Origin: Planctomycetota bacterium
Lineage (GTDB): Bacteria > Planctomycetota > Brocadiia > Brocadiales > Brocadiaceae
NCBI GenBank assembly: GCA_016235875.1
Contig: JACRII010000068.1
Location: 1-43,237, forward strand
Direction: 5' to 3'
DNA length: 43,237 nt
The notes under the pieces were generated by a model, which did no database searches, was not told where the DNA came from, and was given only the letters and a program-made list of their open reading frames with translations. The position numbers were made by a program, and so were the translations under genes. Shown here piece after piece: positions 30,628 to 39,298 of this stretch. Positions within the stretch are counted from its first letter, which is position 1, and each line of letters starts with the position of its first letter.

Positions 30628-31926
30628 TTAAATCTCCTTATAGTAGTTTGCAAAGAATTGAGGATTCAACTCTGCTTTAAAATAATGTTTTCTCTTAATC
30701 CATACAAAACCATCACCTTTAGAAATTACAGCAACATCAATTGGCCCTCCAACGGTTTCACTCCCCATCGTAACTTTTCTTTTGAAAGAAGTTAGACTTA
30801 CAAGTGCCTCTGCCATTGCTGCAAGCTCATCCTTTGGGAGCATTGAAACAACACTTGTGACTGGCCTTATATGTTTTTCTTCTCTATAATTCTCAAATTT
30901 CTTATTAATGTCTTTTAGTATTTCATTGGTTACTATCATAAGTTTTTCTTTTAACTTTTTCCGCTCCTTATCATCGTATTTTCTCATTGATTCAATAACT
31001 ATTCCAGCATAATTATTAAATATTTGGGACAAATAACTTTCCTCTATAATTCTATAATCAGGGTCAATGCCTTCCATAAATGTATCTACCATTTCTCTTT
31101 GAGCAAAAGGAATAATTGAAGCGCTTACTGTGAAGTCAATTTTTGCAGATTTATAGTTTTTATATTTTAACTTATTATTAGCTATTCCTTCAAGATGGAA
31201 TGATTCAAGAGATGGAAACGTATCTCTTTCACCAAAACCCGCAATTACTACGCCAGAAATATCTATATTTTGAATAGCTTCCGGAAATTTAGAAAATAAA
31301 CTCGAGGCAATTTTCTTTAATTGATTTATATGATTTATTGATAAAGGCGCCTTTTCAAAAACCTTCTTTATTGCTTCATCAATGATTTTCTTGTATTTAA
31401 TAATTATATTTTTATTATACCTTTTCGGAATCGATGGAATGTTAGCCTTTTTCCCCCAATTTTCATAATGCCTTTCTATTATTTCTGATATTATCTGATT
31501 TGTTTCTTCTTTAGTGATTTTGCCTTTCTCATCGATCTTTAAATGTACTTTATTTATGATTGTATCTTTAATAAAGTTAAAATAAGAATAAATAGAATCC
31601 CTTATATACTCCTCTTGGACAGAATCTGGAAACAACGTATTGCCATTATCTAAAAATTCTATGAAATTATGGGCATACTTTTCTAATGTGTCAAATTTCT
31701 TTTTACCTAGATCCTTTCTATAAATCTTGATTATAGTTTCCCACGGCACATCCATAAAAATAGCATTTCCATACACCATTATTCCAACAGGATGAAATTT
31801 TGATAAAGCAAAAAGTTTGTTAGCAGAAGTAAAAATCTTCTGACGAGATTCTCCAAGCATGGTAACGGCACTATCTGATGCAAGGGCAATTGCTTCTTTG
31901 TTCATTATAGCAATTTCAGCTGTCAT
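30628..31926 (-). CDS. Proteasome-like Ntn-hydrolase candidate, 432 residues
   Basis: If the initiator Met is removed, the protein begins with Thr1 and reads TAEIAIMNKEAIALASDS, so that Asp falls at residue 17, as in the proteasome beta/HslV pattern (Thr1, Asp17, Lys33). A candidate catalytic lysine is at residue 36 (SANKLFALS), three positions late. PVGIMVYGNA resembles the family's next strand. The C-terminus ends with GGPIDVAVISKGDGFVWI, like the closing strands of the fold. The central 250 residues, rich in K, I and E, are extra compared with 170-200-residue proteasome-type subunits. Codon use is more A+T-rich than in neighbours, suggesting transfer. A 58-residue gene is coupled to its 3' end. 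The fold assignment is by motif only. Confidence 0.6.
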   Translation of the reverse strand: MTAEIAIMNKEAIALASDSAVTMLGESRQKIFTSANKLFALSKFHPVGIMVYGNAIFMDVPWETIIKIYRKDLGKKKFDTLEKYAHNFIEFLDNGNTLFPDSVQEEYIRDSIYSYFNFIKDTIINKVHLKIDEKGKITKEETNQIISEIIERHYENWGKKANIPSIPKRYNKNIIIKYKKIIDEAIKKVFEKAPLSINHINQLKKIASSLFSKFPEAIQNIDISGVVIAGFGERDTFPSLESFHLEGIANNKLKYKNYKSAKIDFTVSASIIPFAQREMVDTFMEGIDPDYRIIEESYLSQIFNNYAGIVIESMRKYDDKERKKLKEKLMIVTNEILKDINKKFENYREEKHIRPVTSVVSMLPKDELAAMAEALVSLTSFKRKVTMGSETVGGPIDVAVISKGDGFVWIKRKHYFKAELNPQFFANYYKEI

Positions 31927-31978
31927 CTCGACTTCCTTAGCTAATACTTATCAAGCCAACATGTTAAAATCTTGAAGC

Positions 31979-32160
31979 TTAATTTAACCATCTTTCCATA
32001 CGCTTTTTGGCTTCTCTTTGAGATACTTTTTTCCTGAATCTGCCTGTTTGATGCCTCGATCAATCTTATACAGGAGATATAATTTTTCCATAGCATCTTT
32101 AATAGAAGCATCCGGTGGAAATTCCTGAATGGCCTTGATTACTTGATCTTTTGCATTCGT
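31979..32160 (-). pseudogene. Relic of a RelB/StbD-like antitoxin
   Basis: The minus strand encodes NAKDQVIKAIQEFPPDAS and then DAMEKLYLLYKIDRGIKQA, an antitoxin-like pattern, but there is no ATG, GTG or TTG in the frame before it, and the frame shifts at a run of six A near 32030. After it the second frame (VSQREAKKRMERWLN) completes the familiar tail with a stop at 31981-31979. No toxin gene follows. It is a decayed gene. Confidence 0.45.
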
Positions 32161-32164
32161 AAAA

Positions 32165-32487
32165 TTTCCTGCGATGATGTACCGTCAATTAACAAAATGT
32201 CGTTATTTAGTTAGATCATAATAGAAATCGACTGTTGTATTTATACAATAAGTAAGTTATCTTTTCAAGAAGGATACGTTTGCATTGTTGGTTTTGCTAT
32301 TCCTCAAAACAATTAACGTGCACCGCAACGGTATTAATGAAAGGTTTGCTATTCAGATAAAAGGATCGTATCCGGAGTCAGCCGTCTTTTTAATATCCTG
32401 CAGGCCGCTTTCTGAAAGAGGTCTTCGTGAGTCTTCCGCTTCAGTCTTTGCCTCTGTATGTCATGTCTGATGAAATAAATTAACATA
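32165..32487. other. Noncoding stretch
   Basis: No gene with a ribosome site or family features is seen on either strand. Nothing structural stands out. Confidence 0.5.
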
Positions 32488-32973
32488 TCAGTATACCTCC
32501 ATCATCCACGGAATATCTTCGCTGGCGAAGCGGATGGTGGTTTCTGTCATGTAGTTGTATTCCGTCCTGAAATGTTCAAAATGGGATAGTTCCATATCCG
32601 CAAGGGTTTTGAAAATTTTTCGGTCACCCTCATCGGTTGAGGTTTCAAAAGCTCTTTTGTAAAATTTGTGCGCCCTGAGTTCTGTATCCAAAATGACTTT
32701 GATGGCTTCTGCAAAAGAAGCAGTTTTTGGCGGTGTCTCAGGCCGAACGATCTTACATTCTCCCCCCTCTTGCAACACAGGTGATTTGCGAAACTTCTCC
32801 TGATAATACGATAGCAGGGATTCATAATGCCTCATCTCAATGGCAGCCATGACCTCGAATTTCAGGCGCGCACCCTTGTCCTCCATCTGGAGCGCCAGAT
32901 TGGAGTAAAACCGGCTTGCCTTTATTTCCTCTGAAATGGCTGTTTCTAAGATGTCCTTGATATTGTATGACAT
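32488..32973 (-). CDS. Rubrerythrin/ferritin-like di-iron protein A
   Basis: A 161-residue four-helix protein with two repeats carrying the di-iron ligand pattern E...E..H: SEEIKASRFY with EMRHYE in the first half, and DTELRAHKFY with DMELSHFE in the second. Rubrerythrin-type proteins reduce hydrogen peroxide in anaerobes or store iron. There is no C-terminal rubredoxin domain, so an outside electron donor is needed. It lies 28 bases after the next small gene (33001-33186) and is likely in one operon with it and the YbaK-like gene. Confidence 0.85.
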   Translation of the reverse strand: MSYNIKDILETAISEEIKASRFYSNLALQMEDKGARLKFEVMAAIEMRHYESLLSYYQEKFRKSPVLQEGGECKIVRPETPPKTASFAEAIKVILDTELRAHKFYKRAFETSTDEGDRKIFKTLADMELSHFEHFRTEYNYMTETTIRFASEDIPWMMEVY

Positions 32974-33000
32974 ATAATACCTGTTCCCGGCGGTGGACTA

Positions 33001-33186
33001 TTACCTTTCTCTTGCCTGTCGTAACGTTTCCAGCACTTTCTTTAAAACCTCTTTTTGTTTTGTCAGCATTTCTCTGAAATCCAAGCTATCCGTATCTGCG
33101 ATTTCCATGCGGAGATCAGAAAGGTCGTTTTCCAGGATGTCAATCAGCATTTCTTTTTCCACTTGTGCAAGTTCCAGATGAATCAT
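33001..33186 (-). CDS. Small coiled-coil protein of unknown function
   Basis: A 61-residue acidic, helical protein with heptad-like leucines (LAQVEKEMLIDILENDL, then LKKVLETLRQ). It has a strong ribosome site (AAAGGAGGTG) and lies between the ferritin-like and YbaK-like genes, 21 and 27 bases from its neighbours, so it is a real gene of that operon. No family known to me fits. It may bind a partner in the same operon. Confidence 0.75.
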   Translation of the reverse strand: MIHLELAQVEKEMLIDILENDLSDLRMEIADTDSLDFREMLTKQKEVLKKVLETLRQARER

Positions 33187-33207
33187 GTCTGCACCTCCTT
33201 TACAAAT

Positions 33208-33678
33208 CTACTTTCTCTCGACAGAAAACGTGATTACTTTTGGTTTTACCAATTGCTCAAAATCCTTGTATGCCAACTTGACAAGTTCCCGATGGGAACC
33301 GGCATTAAACGCAATTTCCCTGTCTTCAGTCAAACTCTTTGCCACAAAAACCTCCATTCCATAGAGATTGCCAAAGGGCGGCATGGCGCCAATTTCACAA
33401 TCGGGGAACAGGTTTTTGAATTCCTTTTCACTGGCAATTTCAATCGTAGCGGCTCTGGTGGCCTTTTTCAAAAGATCAAAATCTACCTTACTGGAAGCCG
33501 GAAGTACGGCCATTGCCATTTTCCCATCGATTTTTACCATAACCGTTTTGGCCAGTTCTTTTACAGGAACATGAGCAGATGCTGCGGTTTCCTGGGCTGT
33601 GAATGCCCGTGAGTGGCTGATAGTTACGTACTTAACGTTATGCGAGTCCAAAAATTCTTTTAATTTCTGTATGGGCAT
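33208..33678 (-). CDS. YbaK/ProX-type aminoacyl-tRNA deacylase
   Basis: A 156-residue editing-domain protein that removes wrong amino acids from tRNA (Cys-tRNA-Pro or Ala-tRNA-Pro types). Family features are TAQETAASAHVP near residue 27, KTVMVKIDGK near 44 with the key lysine, LPASSKVDFD, and GAMPPFGNLYGMEVFV near 97. The length is normal. RBS AAAGGAGG is well placed. Which mischarged tRNA it edits cannot be said. Confidence 0.88.
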   Translation of the reverse strand: MPIQKLKEFLDSHNVKYVTISHSRAFTAQETAASAHVPVKELAKTVMVKIDGKMAMAVLPASSKVDFDLLKKATRAATIEIASEKEFKNLFPDCEIGAMPPFGNLYGMEVFVAKSLTEDREIAFNAGSHRELVKLAYKDFEQLVKPKVITFSVERK

Positions 33679-33760
33679 AAAGACCTCCTTTACGGGATTT
33701 ATAGTTTAATATAGGAATTTTCATTATATTTAAGCAGATCACATGACATATGCGATGCAA

Positions 33761-33850
33761 AAATCCCCCTTAGAAAAGGGGGCAAAGGGGGTTGTAAAAT
33801 AGCCCAGGAAAAACACAACCCCCTGAATCCCCCTTTTTTAAGGGGGACTT
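33761..33850. repeat. CCCCCTT-type palindromic repeat
   Basis: Nested arms AATCCCCCTT/AAGGGGG and AGGGGGTTGT/ACAACCCCCT, with a final CCCCCTTTTTTAAGGGGG hairpin. It lies between the YbaK-like gene and the gamma-lyase gene and belongs to a class of GC-rich palindromes different in detail from the dapF one. Confidence 0.7.
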
Positions 33851-33863
33851 AAACGGAATAAGT

Positions 33864-35018
33864 TCATGCTAAGGCATTTTTGAGGTCATCAATTAAGTCA
33901 TCGACATTTTCGATCCCCACGGAGACCCTTATAAGCTCGTCGGATATGCCTATTTTCTCCCTGACTTCTTTTGGTAAAGACGCATGGGTCATTATTGCGG
34001 GATGTTCTATGAGCGACTCCACGCCGCCAAGACTTTCTGCCAGGGAGAATACCTTTACTCTTTCAAGAAATTTCCGGGCAGCCTCCAGCCCTCCTTTGAT
34101 AAAGAACGTTACGATTCCTCCAAATCCGGTCATCTGTCTCTTCGCAAGCTCATGCTGTGGATGTGAGCTGAGTCCTGGATAAATGACCCTTCTGACTTTT
34201 GGATGATTTTCCAGGAATTGCGCTATCTTCAATGCATTTTCTGCGTGCCGTTCCATTCTGATGGCAAGTGTTTTAATTCCCCGGAGGACAAGGAAGCAGT
34301 CAAAAGGTCCCGGTACACCTCCTGCTGCATTCTGAAGGAACTGGAGTTTGTTATATAATTCCTGATCGTTCATTACCAGGGCGCCGCCGATAACGTCACT
34401 GTGGCCGTTGAGATATTTGGTGGTGCTGTGCATAACGATGTCTGCCCCAAGTTTCAAAGGCTTCTGGAAGAAAGGGGTTGCAAAGGTATTATCAACAACA
34501 GTTACTATTCCGCGGTTTTTTGCAATTCTGGCAGTTGCTTCAATGTCGATAAGCTTCAGGAGCGGGTTTGAAGGGCTTTCCAGCCATACCAGCTTTGTGG
34601 TGTTTTTAATATGTCTTTCCAGCGATTGAAGACTGGTTAAATCTATAAAATCGAATTCAAGGTTGAATTTCTTCAATACTTTATCGAATAGGCGAAACGT
34701 CCCGCCGTAGACATCGTCACTGCAGATGATATGGTCGCCCGCACTCAGCATGTGGGTAATTGCGGTAATAGCGGACATCCCGGATGAGAAGGCAAGCCCA
34801 TACTTACCTTCTTCGAGAGAGGCAATGTTTTTTTCCAGGGCTGTTCTGGTAGGATTGTGCGTCCTTGAATAGTCATATCCTTTGTGTTTGCCAGGAGATT
34901 CCTGGACATACGTGCTTGTCTGAAATATGGGTGTCATGATAGCGCCAGTCCCGGAATCAGGCTCACAGCCTGCGTGTATAGCCCGTGTTTCAAATTTCTG
35001 TTTCATGCTATCGCTCAT
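33864..35018 (-). CDS. Cystathionine gamma-lyase/gamma-synthase (PLP enzyme)
   Basis: A 384-residue fold-type I PLP enzyme of the Cys/Met metabolism family. Signatures are FETRAIHAG at the N-terminus, YDYSRTHNPTR near residue 43, and STTKYLNGHSD with the PLP lysine near 196. In reverse transsulfuration it splits cystathionine to cysteine; synthase activity cannot be excluded by sequence. ATG 35018 is used; ATG 35006 (MKQKF) is an equally good start. It lies 53 bases after the cystathionine beta-synthase-like gene on the same strand, and the pair is a clear methionine-to-cysteine route. Confidence 0.9.
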   Translation of the reverse strand: MSDSMKQKFETRAIHAGCEPDSGTGAIMTPIFQTSTYVQESPGKHKGYDYSRTHNPTRTALEKNIASLEEGKYGLAFSSGMSAITAITHMLSAGDHIICSDDVYGGTFRLFDKVLKKFNLEFDFIDLTSLQSLERHIKNTTKLVWLESPSNPLLKLIDIEATARIAKNRGIVTVVDNTFATPFFQKPLKLGADIVMHSTTKYLNGHSDVIGGALVMNDQELYNKLQFLQNAAGGVPGPFDCFLVLRGIKTLAIRMERHAENALKIAQFLENHPKVRRVIYPGLSSHPQHELAKRQMTGFGGIVTFFIKGGLEAARKFLERVKVFSLAESLGGVESLIEHPAIMTHASLPKEVREKIGISDELIRVSVGIENVDDLIDDLKNALA

Positions 35019-35071
35019 TCTCAAGTCTTATAATTTAATTGTATAGGATTTTCATTTTATTTATTTTGATA

Positions 35072-36091
35072 TTAATCTAAAAAGCTGTTGGCCTTCATCC
35101 ATTCGTCATTATACAGCTTGCTGAGGTATCTGCTGCCGGAATCCGGAAGAATGACTACGATATTTTTGCCTTCTTTTATTTCACCGGCAATCTTCATAGC
35201 CGCCCATACAGCGCTGCCGCTCGATCCTCCCGCAAAGATACCTTCCTCTCTTGCCAGTCTCCTCGCCATCAAAAATGATTCTTTATCATGCACCTGAATG
35301 ATGTCGTCTATAAGGTTAAAATCAACAGCCTTTACCAGGTAGTCCTCTCCGATTCCCTCTACCTTGTACACGTGTGGTTTTATGAGAGTCCCGGTCTTGA
35401 AATAATCATAAAAAACTGAGCCTTCCGGGTCAACTGCAATTATCTTTATTTCAGGGTTCTGTTCCTTGAGATACTTTCCAGCTCCGCTCATTGTGCCGCC
35501 AGTACCTATTCCAGCGACAAAATAATCTACTTTTCCTCGAGTCTGTTTCCATATCTCAGGCCCGGTGGTGTAATAGTGAGAATCAATATTCCTGGGATTA
35601 TTGTACTGGTCTGGATAATATGAATTAGGGGTTTCTCTGGCGATTCTTTTAGCAACGCTGTAATAACTTTCAGGCGAATCAGGAGGGACGTCCGTGGGCG
35701 TTACAACCACTTCCGCCCCAAAAGCCTTCATCAGGTTCTTTTTTTCATCGCTCATTTTATCAGGCATGGTAATTATGCACTTATAGCCCTTTACCGCTGC
35801 AATCATGGCAAGGGCGGCGCCGGTATTGCCAGATGAATTTTCTACGATAGTTCCGCCGGGTTTTAAAAGTCCCTTCCTTTCAGCATCCTCAATGATGAAC
35901 AGGGCCATCCTGTCTTTTACACTTCCGGCAGGGTTGAGAAATTCCAACTTGGCAAAGATATTCGGGTTTATACCGCTTGTTATCTTGTTTAGCCTTACCA
36001 ATGGCGTCCAGCCAATAGTTTTTAAAACATCAGAGGCGACACTCCCAAATTTTTCTATCAGGACGCTGATATCTGCGTTGGTAATGGGCAT
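35072..36091 (-). CDS. Cystathionine beta-synthase/cysteine synthase-type PLP enzyme
   Basis: A 339-residue fold-type II PLP enzyme. NPAGSVKDRMA near residue 53 carries the PLP lysine, SSGNTGAALA near 85 holds the phosphate, GIGTGGTMSGAG near 196 is the PLP-phosphate loop, and FAGGSSGSAVW is the C-terminal serine region. It ends without CBS domains, as in bacterial OAS-dependent cystathionine beta-synthases (MccA/Bacillus type). Next to a gamma-lyase, this role is more likely than plain cysteine synthase. The first genes of the two-step pathway thus stand together. Confidence 0.88.
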   Translation of the reverse strand: MPITNADISVLIEKFGSVASDVLKTIGWTPLVRLNKITSGINPNIFAKLEFLNPAGSVKDRMALFIIEDAERKGLLKPGGTIVENSSGNTGAALAMIAAVKGYKCIITMPDKMSDEKKNLMKAFGAEVVVTPTDVPPDSPESYYSVAKRIARETPNSYYPDQYNNPRNIDSHYYTTGPEIWKQTRGKVDYFVAGIGTGGTMSGAGKYLKEQNPEIKIIAVDPEGSVFYDYFKTGTLIKPHVYKVEGIGEDYLVKAVDFNLIDDIIQVHDKESFLMARRLAREEGIFAGGSSGSAVWAAMKIAGEIKEGKNIVVILPDSGSRYLSKLYNDEWMKANSFLD

Positions 36092-36181
36092 GATTTTACC
36101 TCTTGAAAACTGCTCTGGATAAAAGAGCGTAGGGGTTGAAGATTTTCAACCCCCACATTGAAATATTGAAATTTCTTAACG

Positions 36182-36748
36182 TTAAATCTGCTTGCCGACA
36201 GAAAAAGCCTTGCCAAGACATTTGCCAATCCCATAGTAGGCGCGGATTTCTGGTGCGTATAAGAAAGGGCGCATTTTTTCTATATCGATTGTTCCGCCTT
36301 CCCCGAGCACCGAATCTTCGACTTTGACGTCCACGATCTCGCCAATAAACTGGGTGTGTAACCCGATTTCAACGGTATGGGTTAATTTACATTCCAGAAC
36401 GAGGGGGAATTCCTTGATATAAGGGGCATCCACGAGATCGCTCTTTACAGCAGTGAGTTTTGTTGCTGAAAACTTGTCTTCTTTACCTCCTGATACAATC
36501 CCGAAGTGATCTGCTTCCTTTACATAGGTCTCAGAAGGGATGTTTATTGTGAATGCCTTTCGTTCCACAATATTTCCATAGGTATAGGTAGCCTTCCTGA
36601 GAGAAATCGCAACACTGGGCGGACTGGAGCAACAAAGTCCTCCCCACGCAACGTTCATCGCATTTGGTTTTCCCGCTGTATCGTAGGTTCCTACAATAAA
36701 TACCGGTGTTGGATATACAATAGTTTTTGCACCTAAAGACTTTTTCAT
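36182..36748 (-). CDS. Flavin-reductase-like FMN-binding protein
   Basis: A 188-residue split-barrel flavoprotein of the flavin reductase/DIM6 family. The N-terminal [16 protein letters not shown] and the segment [16 protein letters not shown], where FMN usually binds, are typical. ATG 36748 is preferred since GGGGG lies 6 bases before it; ATG 36754 would touch that site. It may reduce FMN with NAD(P)H or act as an electron carrier; the single gene gives no partner. It sits between the transsulfuration genes and the diheme cytochrome gene. Confidence 0.85.
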   Translation of the reverse strand: MKKSLGAKTIVYPTPVFIVGTYDTAGKPNAMNVAWGGLCCSSPPSVAISLRKATYTYGNIVERKAFTINIPSETYVKEADHFGIVSGGKEDKFSATKLTAVKSDLVDAPYIKEFPLVLECKLTHTVEIGLHTQFIGEIVDVKVEDSVLGEGGTIDIEKMRPFLYAPEIRAYYGIGKCLGKAFSVGKQI

Positions 36749-36840
36749 ACTCATCCCCCAAAATATTGATCAAGCTCTACAACTACAATCAGAATGTTAT
36801 TTCGCTGTTTTCATGTTTAAGCATTTGATATTGCTAACAA

Positions 36841-38295
36841 CTATAATGCCCTCAAAAAGGCTACCAAGTCATCCTTTTCTTGTTTTGTAAGCTGGACCTC
36901 AAGAATCAGGTTAAAGAATTCTACAGTATCTTCCAGTGTCAACAGTCTCCCATCGTGCAGGTAGGGTGGTGAATCCTTGATGCCGCGCAGTGGGAAGGTC
37001 TTGATGGGGCCGTCGGCGCTGGCCATGAGCCCATTGAACATGTGCGGTTTGTAGAAACGCTCCGCTTTAAGGTTGTGCATGAGGTTATCCGTGTAGTATG
37101 GAGGATGATGACAAAAAGAACATCTCGCCTTACCAAAGAACAAGTCCTGCCCGCGAAGCTCAACCTCTGTGGCTTTTTTCTGATCCAGCATGCCGTAGAT
37201 GTTCAACTTGGGAGCAGGGGGAAAGTCGAATAGTTCCTGAACCTCTGCCATGAAGTGCACCTGACTGCCCCTTTCGAGGATGTTGACACCCTTTTTCGTG
37301 GCAATGACCGGGTCGCCGTCAAAGTAGGCTGCGCGCTGTTCAAATTCGGTAAAATCTTCGACACTTTTCAATGCCCGCTGAGAGCCGAACAACCTCTGAA
37401 TATTCACCCCGCGCAAGGAAGGGGTATCGAGACGATGGCGAAATTCCTGCGGTCGAATGTCACCCACCAGGTGGGTAGCGCCATTGGTATGCCCATTTAC
37501 GTGGCAGTCAAAGCAGACAACCCCTCGGCTCGGTTGTTCCGAGCGGCGGTCTTCCGTTTGGTTGAAATTCTGCTGGGGGAAAGGCGTCACCAACAGCCTC
37601 AAACCTTCAAGCTGTTTCGGATTCAGTATCCCGTTGAATAGCTCGTAATAATTGGCAATGGTCACCAGTTTGCCCTGAGAGACGTCTCCTAAGTCAGGCC
37701 GTGTGGTTAAATAGATTGGCGGTGGAAACTCGGATAAAAAATGATCAGGCAGGTCATAATCCAGATCAAAGCGGGTGAGGTCTCGTCCCTCTTGTTTCTT
37801 GATCTCGTTGATGTGAAACTTGGGGAAGAGCATACCGCCTTCCGCATGATTTGGGTGTGGAAGTGGCAAAAGACCTTTTGGGAAAAGGTCTTTTGCCTGG
37901 ATATCTTCTGGAGTCATAGCTGCCAGGGTTTCCCAGGTCACGTCTTTCGGGAGTTTGACCCGTACACCTTGTTGTATGGATTTCCCACGAGACATGGTTA
38001 CATCTTTAGCCGGGTTATCGCTTAAATCGTAACGTTCATTAAGTAAATCCATATGACGCTTCATTACCTCTGGTTTAGCAGCCTTCATTCGAGCCATCAT
38101 GTCTTCAAAGGACTCAGTTATGGTTACAGGCGCATAACTTGTCTTTACGGCCTTCTTTTTCTGGATGACGATTTTTACAGGTTTTCCTTCCTTGCCGGTT
38201 TTCTCTTCCTGGGCATATGTTAACCCCAAGGTGATGAGCGTCATGGCGAACATCACCAACAACGCACTTCCGTATTTTAATACTCCTTCTCTCAT
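36841..38295 (-). CDS. Exported diheme cytochrome c, peroxidase/MauG-like
   Basis: A 484-residue periplasmic protein: signal peptide YGSALLVMFAMTLITLGLTYAQ at the start, a charged linker, then two heme c motifs, CFDCH (residues 261-265) and CSFCH (392-396). The C-terminal part, with PLRGIKDSPPYLHDGRLLTL, follows the pattern of bacterial cytochrome c peroxidases. The N-terminal 200 residues are extra compared with the common 320-350 residues. ATG 38295 is chosen over 38337 because AGGAG lies 7 bases upstream. It may detoxify peroxide or oxidise a specific partner; in an anammox-like cell many such cytochromes exist. Confidence 0.85.
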   Translation of the reverse strand: MREGVLKYGSALLVMFAMTLITLGLTYAQEEKTGKEGKPVKIVIQKKKAVKTSYAPVTITESFEDMMARMKAAKPEVMKRHMDLLNERYDLSDNPAKDVTMSRGKSIQQGVRVKLPKDVTWETLAAMTPEDIQAKDLFPKGLLPLPHPNHAEGGMLFPKFHINEIKKQEGRDLTRFDLDYDLPDHFLSEFPPPIYLTTRPDLGDVSQGKLVTIANYYELFNGILNPKQLEGLRLLVTPFPQQNFNQTEDRRSEQPSRGVVCFDCHVNGHTNGATHLVGDIRPQEFRHRLDTPSLRGVNIQRLFGSQRALKSVEDFTEFEQRAAYFDGDPVIATKKGVNILERGSQVHFMAEVQELFDFPPAPKLNIYGMLDQKKATEVELRGQDLFFGKARCSFCHHPPYYTDNLMHNLKAERFYKPHMFNGLMASADGPIKTFPLRGIKDSPPYLHDGRLLTLEDTVEFFNLILEVQLTKQEKDDLVAFLRAL

Positions 38296-38357
38296 ACCAT
38301 TCTCCTTTGGCCTTTTTGTGAAATGGCGCCCAATCAATAGGTTACAATGAAATAAAG

Positions 38358-38861
38358 TTATGATACCAGTTTCTTTAATGCCTTCAGTTGTTCTGCAAGT
38401 AATTTTAAGTGTTTTTTTTCTTCGTTTGCCAGTTGTTCGAGTGCCATTTTCCCCGCAGGATATTTGGTATTTTTTGCAGCCTCGGTGTAATAAAGGATTG
38501 AGTCCTTCTCCGCCTGGATGCCGATTCGCAGTGCATCAATATCTGTTTTTATCTCAAGCGCAATTCTCTTTGCTTCGCCTTTTTGGGTGAAGACGCCGGT
38601 ATCAACAAGATATTTGAGATACAGATCTACCGTGTAGTCCTCGCAGCCCTGTGCCTTGCCTGCCGAATCTGTTATTTCGAGGAGCGCCTTTTGGAAACGG
38701 GCAAGATGTTCCTTCTCATCGGAGGCGAGTTTTGAAAATATCTCTTTTACCTCGCGGTCTCTGGCGCTTTTCATAAGCGTAGAGTAAAACTCCAGCCCCT
38801 CCTCTTCGATGTTTACAGCTATCTTGAGCGCTTCTGCATCATTAAAATTTTCATATTTCAT
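38358..38861 (-). CDS. Rubrerythrin/ferritin-like di-iron protein B
   Basis: A 167-residue four-helix protein with the E...E..H pattern in two places: NIEEEGLEFY with DEKEHLARF, and AEKDSILYYTEAAK with NEEKKHLKLL. It resembles protein A (32488-32973) in plan but not closely in sequence. The AGAGGATAATAAG sequence serves as ribosome site. It precedes the diheme cytochrome gene by 62 bases on the same strand, so a peroxide-response pair is likely. Confidence 0.85.
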   Translation of the reverse strand: MKYENFNDAEALKIAVNIEEEGLEFYSTLMKSARDREVKEIFSKLASDEKEHLARFQKALLEITDSAGKAQGCEDYTVDLYLKYLVDTGVFTQKGEAKRIALEIKTDIDALRIGIQAEKDSILYYTEAAKNTKYPAGKMALEQLANEEKKHLKLLAEQLKALKKLVS

Positions 38862-38885
38862 ATCTTATTATCCTCTTTAGTATAG

Positions 38886-38925
38886 CCAAAACCACTGAAA
38901 CACGGAAATCTGGAAACACAGAAAA
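38886..38925. repeat. Left arm of an inverted repeat around the GxxExxY gene
   Basis: It reads CAAAACCACTGAAACACGG and goes on with AAACACAGAAAAA. The reverse complement of 39298-39338 matches over about 39 bases with a few changes. Confidence 0.75.
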
Positions 38926-38929
38926 AATG

Positions 38930-39298
38930 TTAGCTTACCACCCTTTTTATTTTTAAGACTGCTTTGGCAAAATTAAACAATAATCCAACTTTTAATCCAG
39001 TAGCATTCAAGTAAGAAATTAATTGAGCTATATGACTTTCATCAAAATCTTTTACAGTTTTTAGTTCAACAACTATTTGGTCTTCTACTACTAAATCAAG
39101 ACGATGCAGACCTATCTCTTTGCCTTCGTAAAAAATCTTTATCGCCTTTTGGGTTTCTACTTTTAATTTTTGTTTGACTAATTCCATTGGTAAAGCTACT
39201 TGATAAATAGATTCTAAAAAACCAGGACCTAATTTTTTATGAACCTCTATTGCACATGAAATAATCTTTCCAGTTAGTTCTTCTAATTCTAAAGTCAT
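38930..39298 (-). CDS. GxxExxY protein (PD-(D/E)xK nuclease-like)
   Basis: A 122-residue protein of the GxxExxY family, named for the motif that here reads GPGFLESIYQ (near residue 24). HRLDLVVEDQIVVELKTV, near residue 65, has the D...ExK pattern of the PD-(D/E)xK nuclease fold. The function is not established. The gene is bracketed by an inverted repeat of about 39 bp, and the 3' arm touches the start codon. There is no ribosome site. This kind of cassette is common for the family and suggests spread as a small mobile unit. Confidence 0.85.
   Translation of the reverse strand: MTLELEELTGKIISCAIEVHKKLGPGFLESIYQVALPMELVKQKLKVETQKAIKIFYEGKEIGLHRLDLVVEDQIVVELKTVKDFDESHIAQLISYLNATGLKVGLLFNFAKAVLKIKRVVS

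Noticed and set aside
32285-32470. A 61-codon plus-strand frame in the gap before the ferritin-like gene
   Set aside because: No ribosome site, no conserved pattern and a composition like noncoding DNA.
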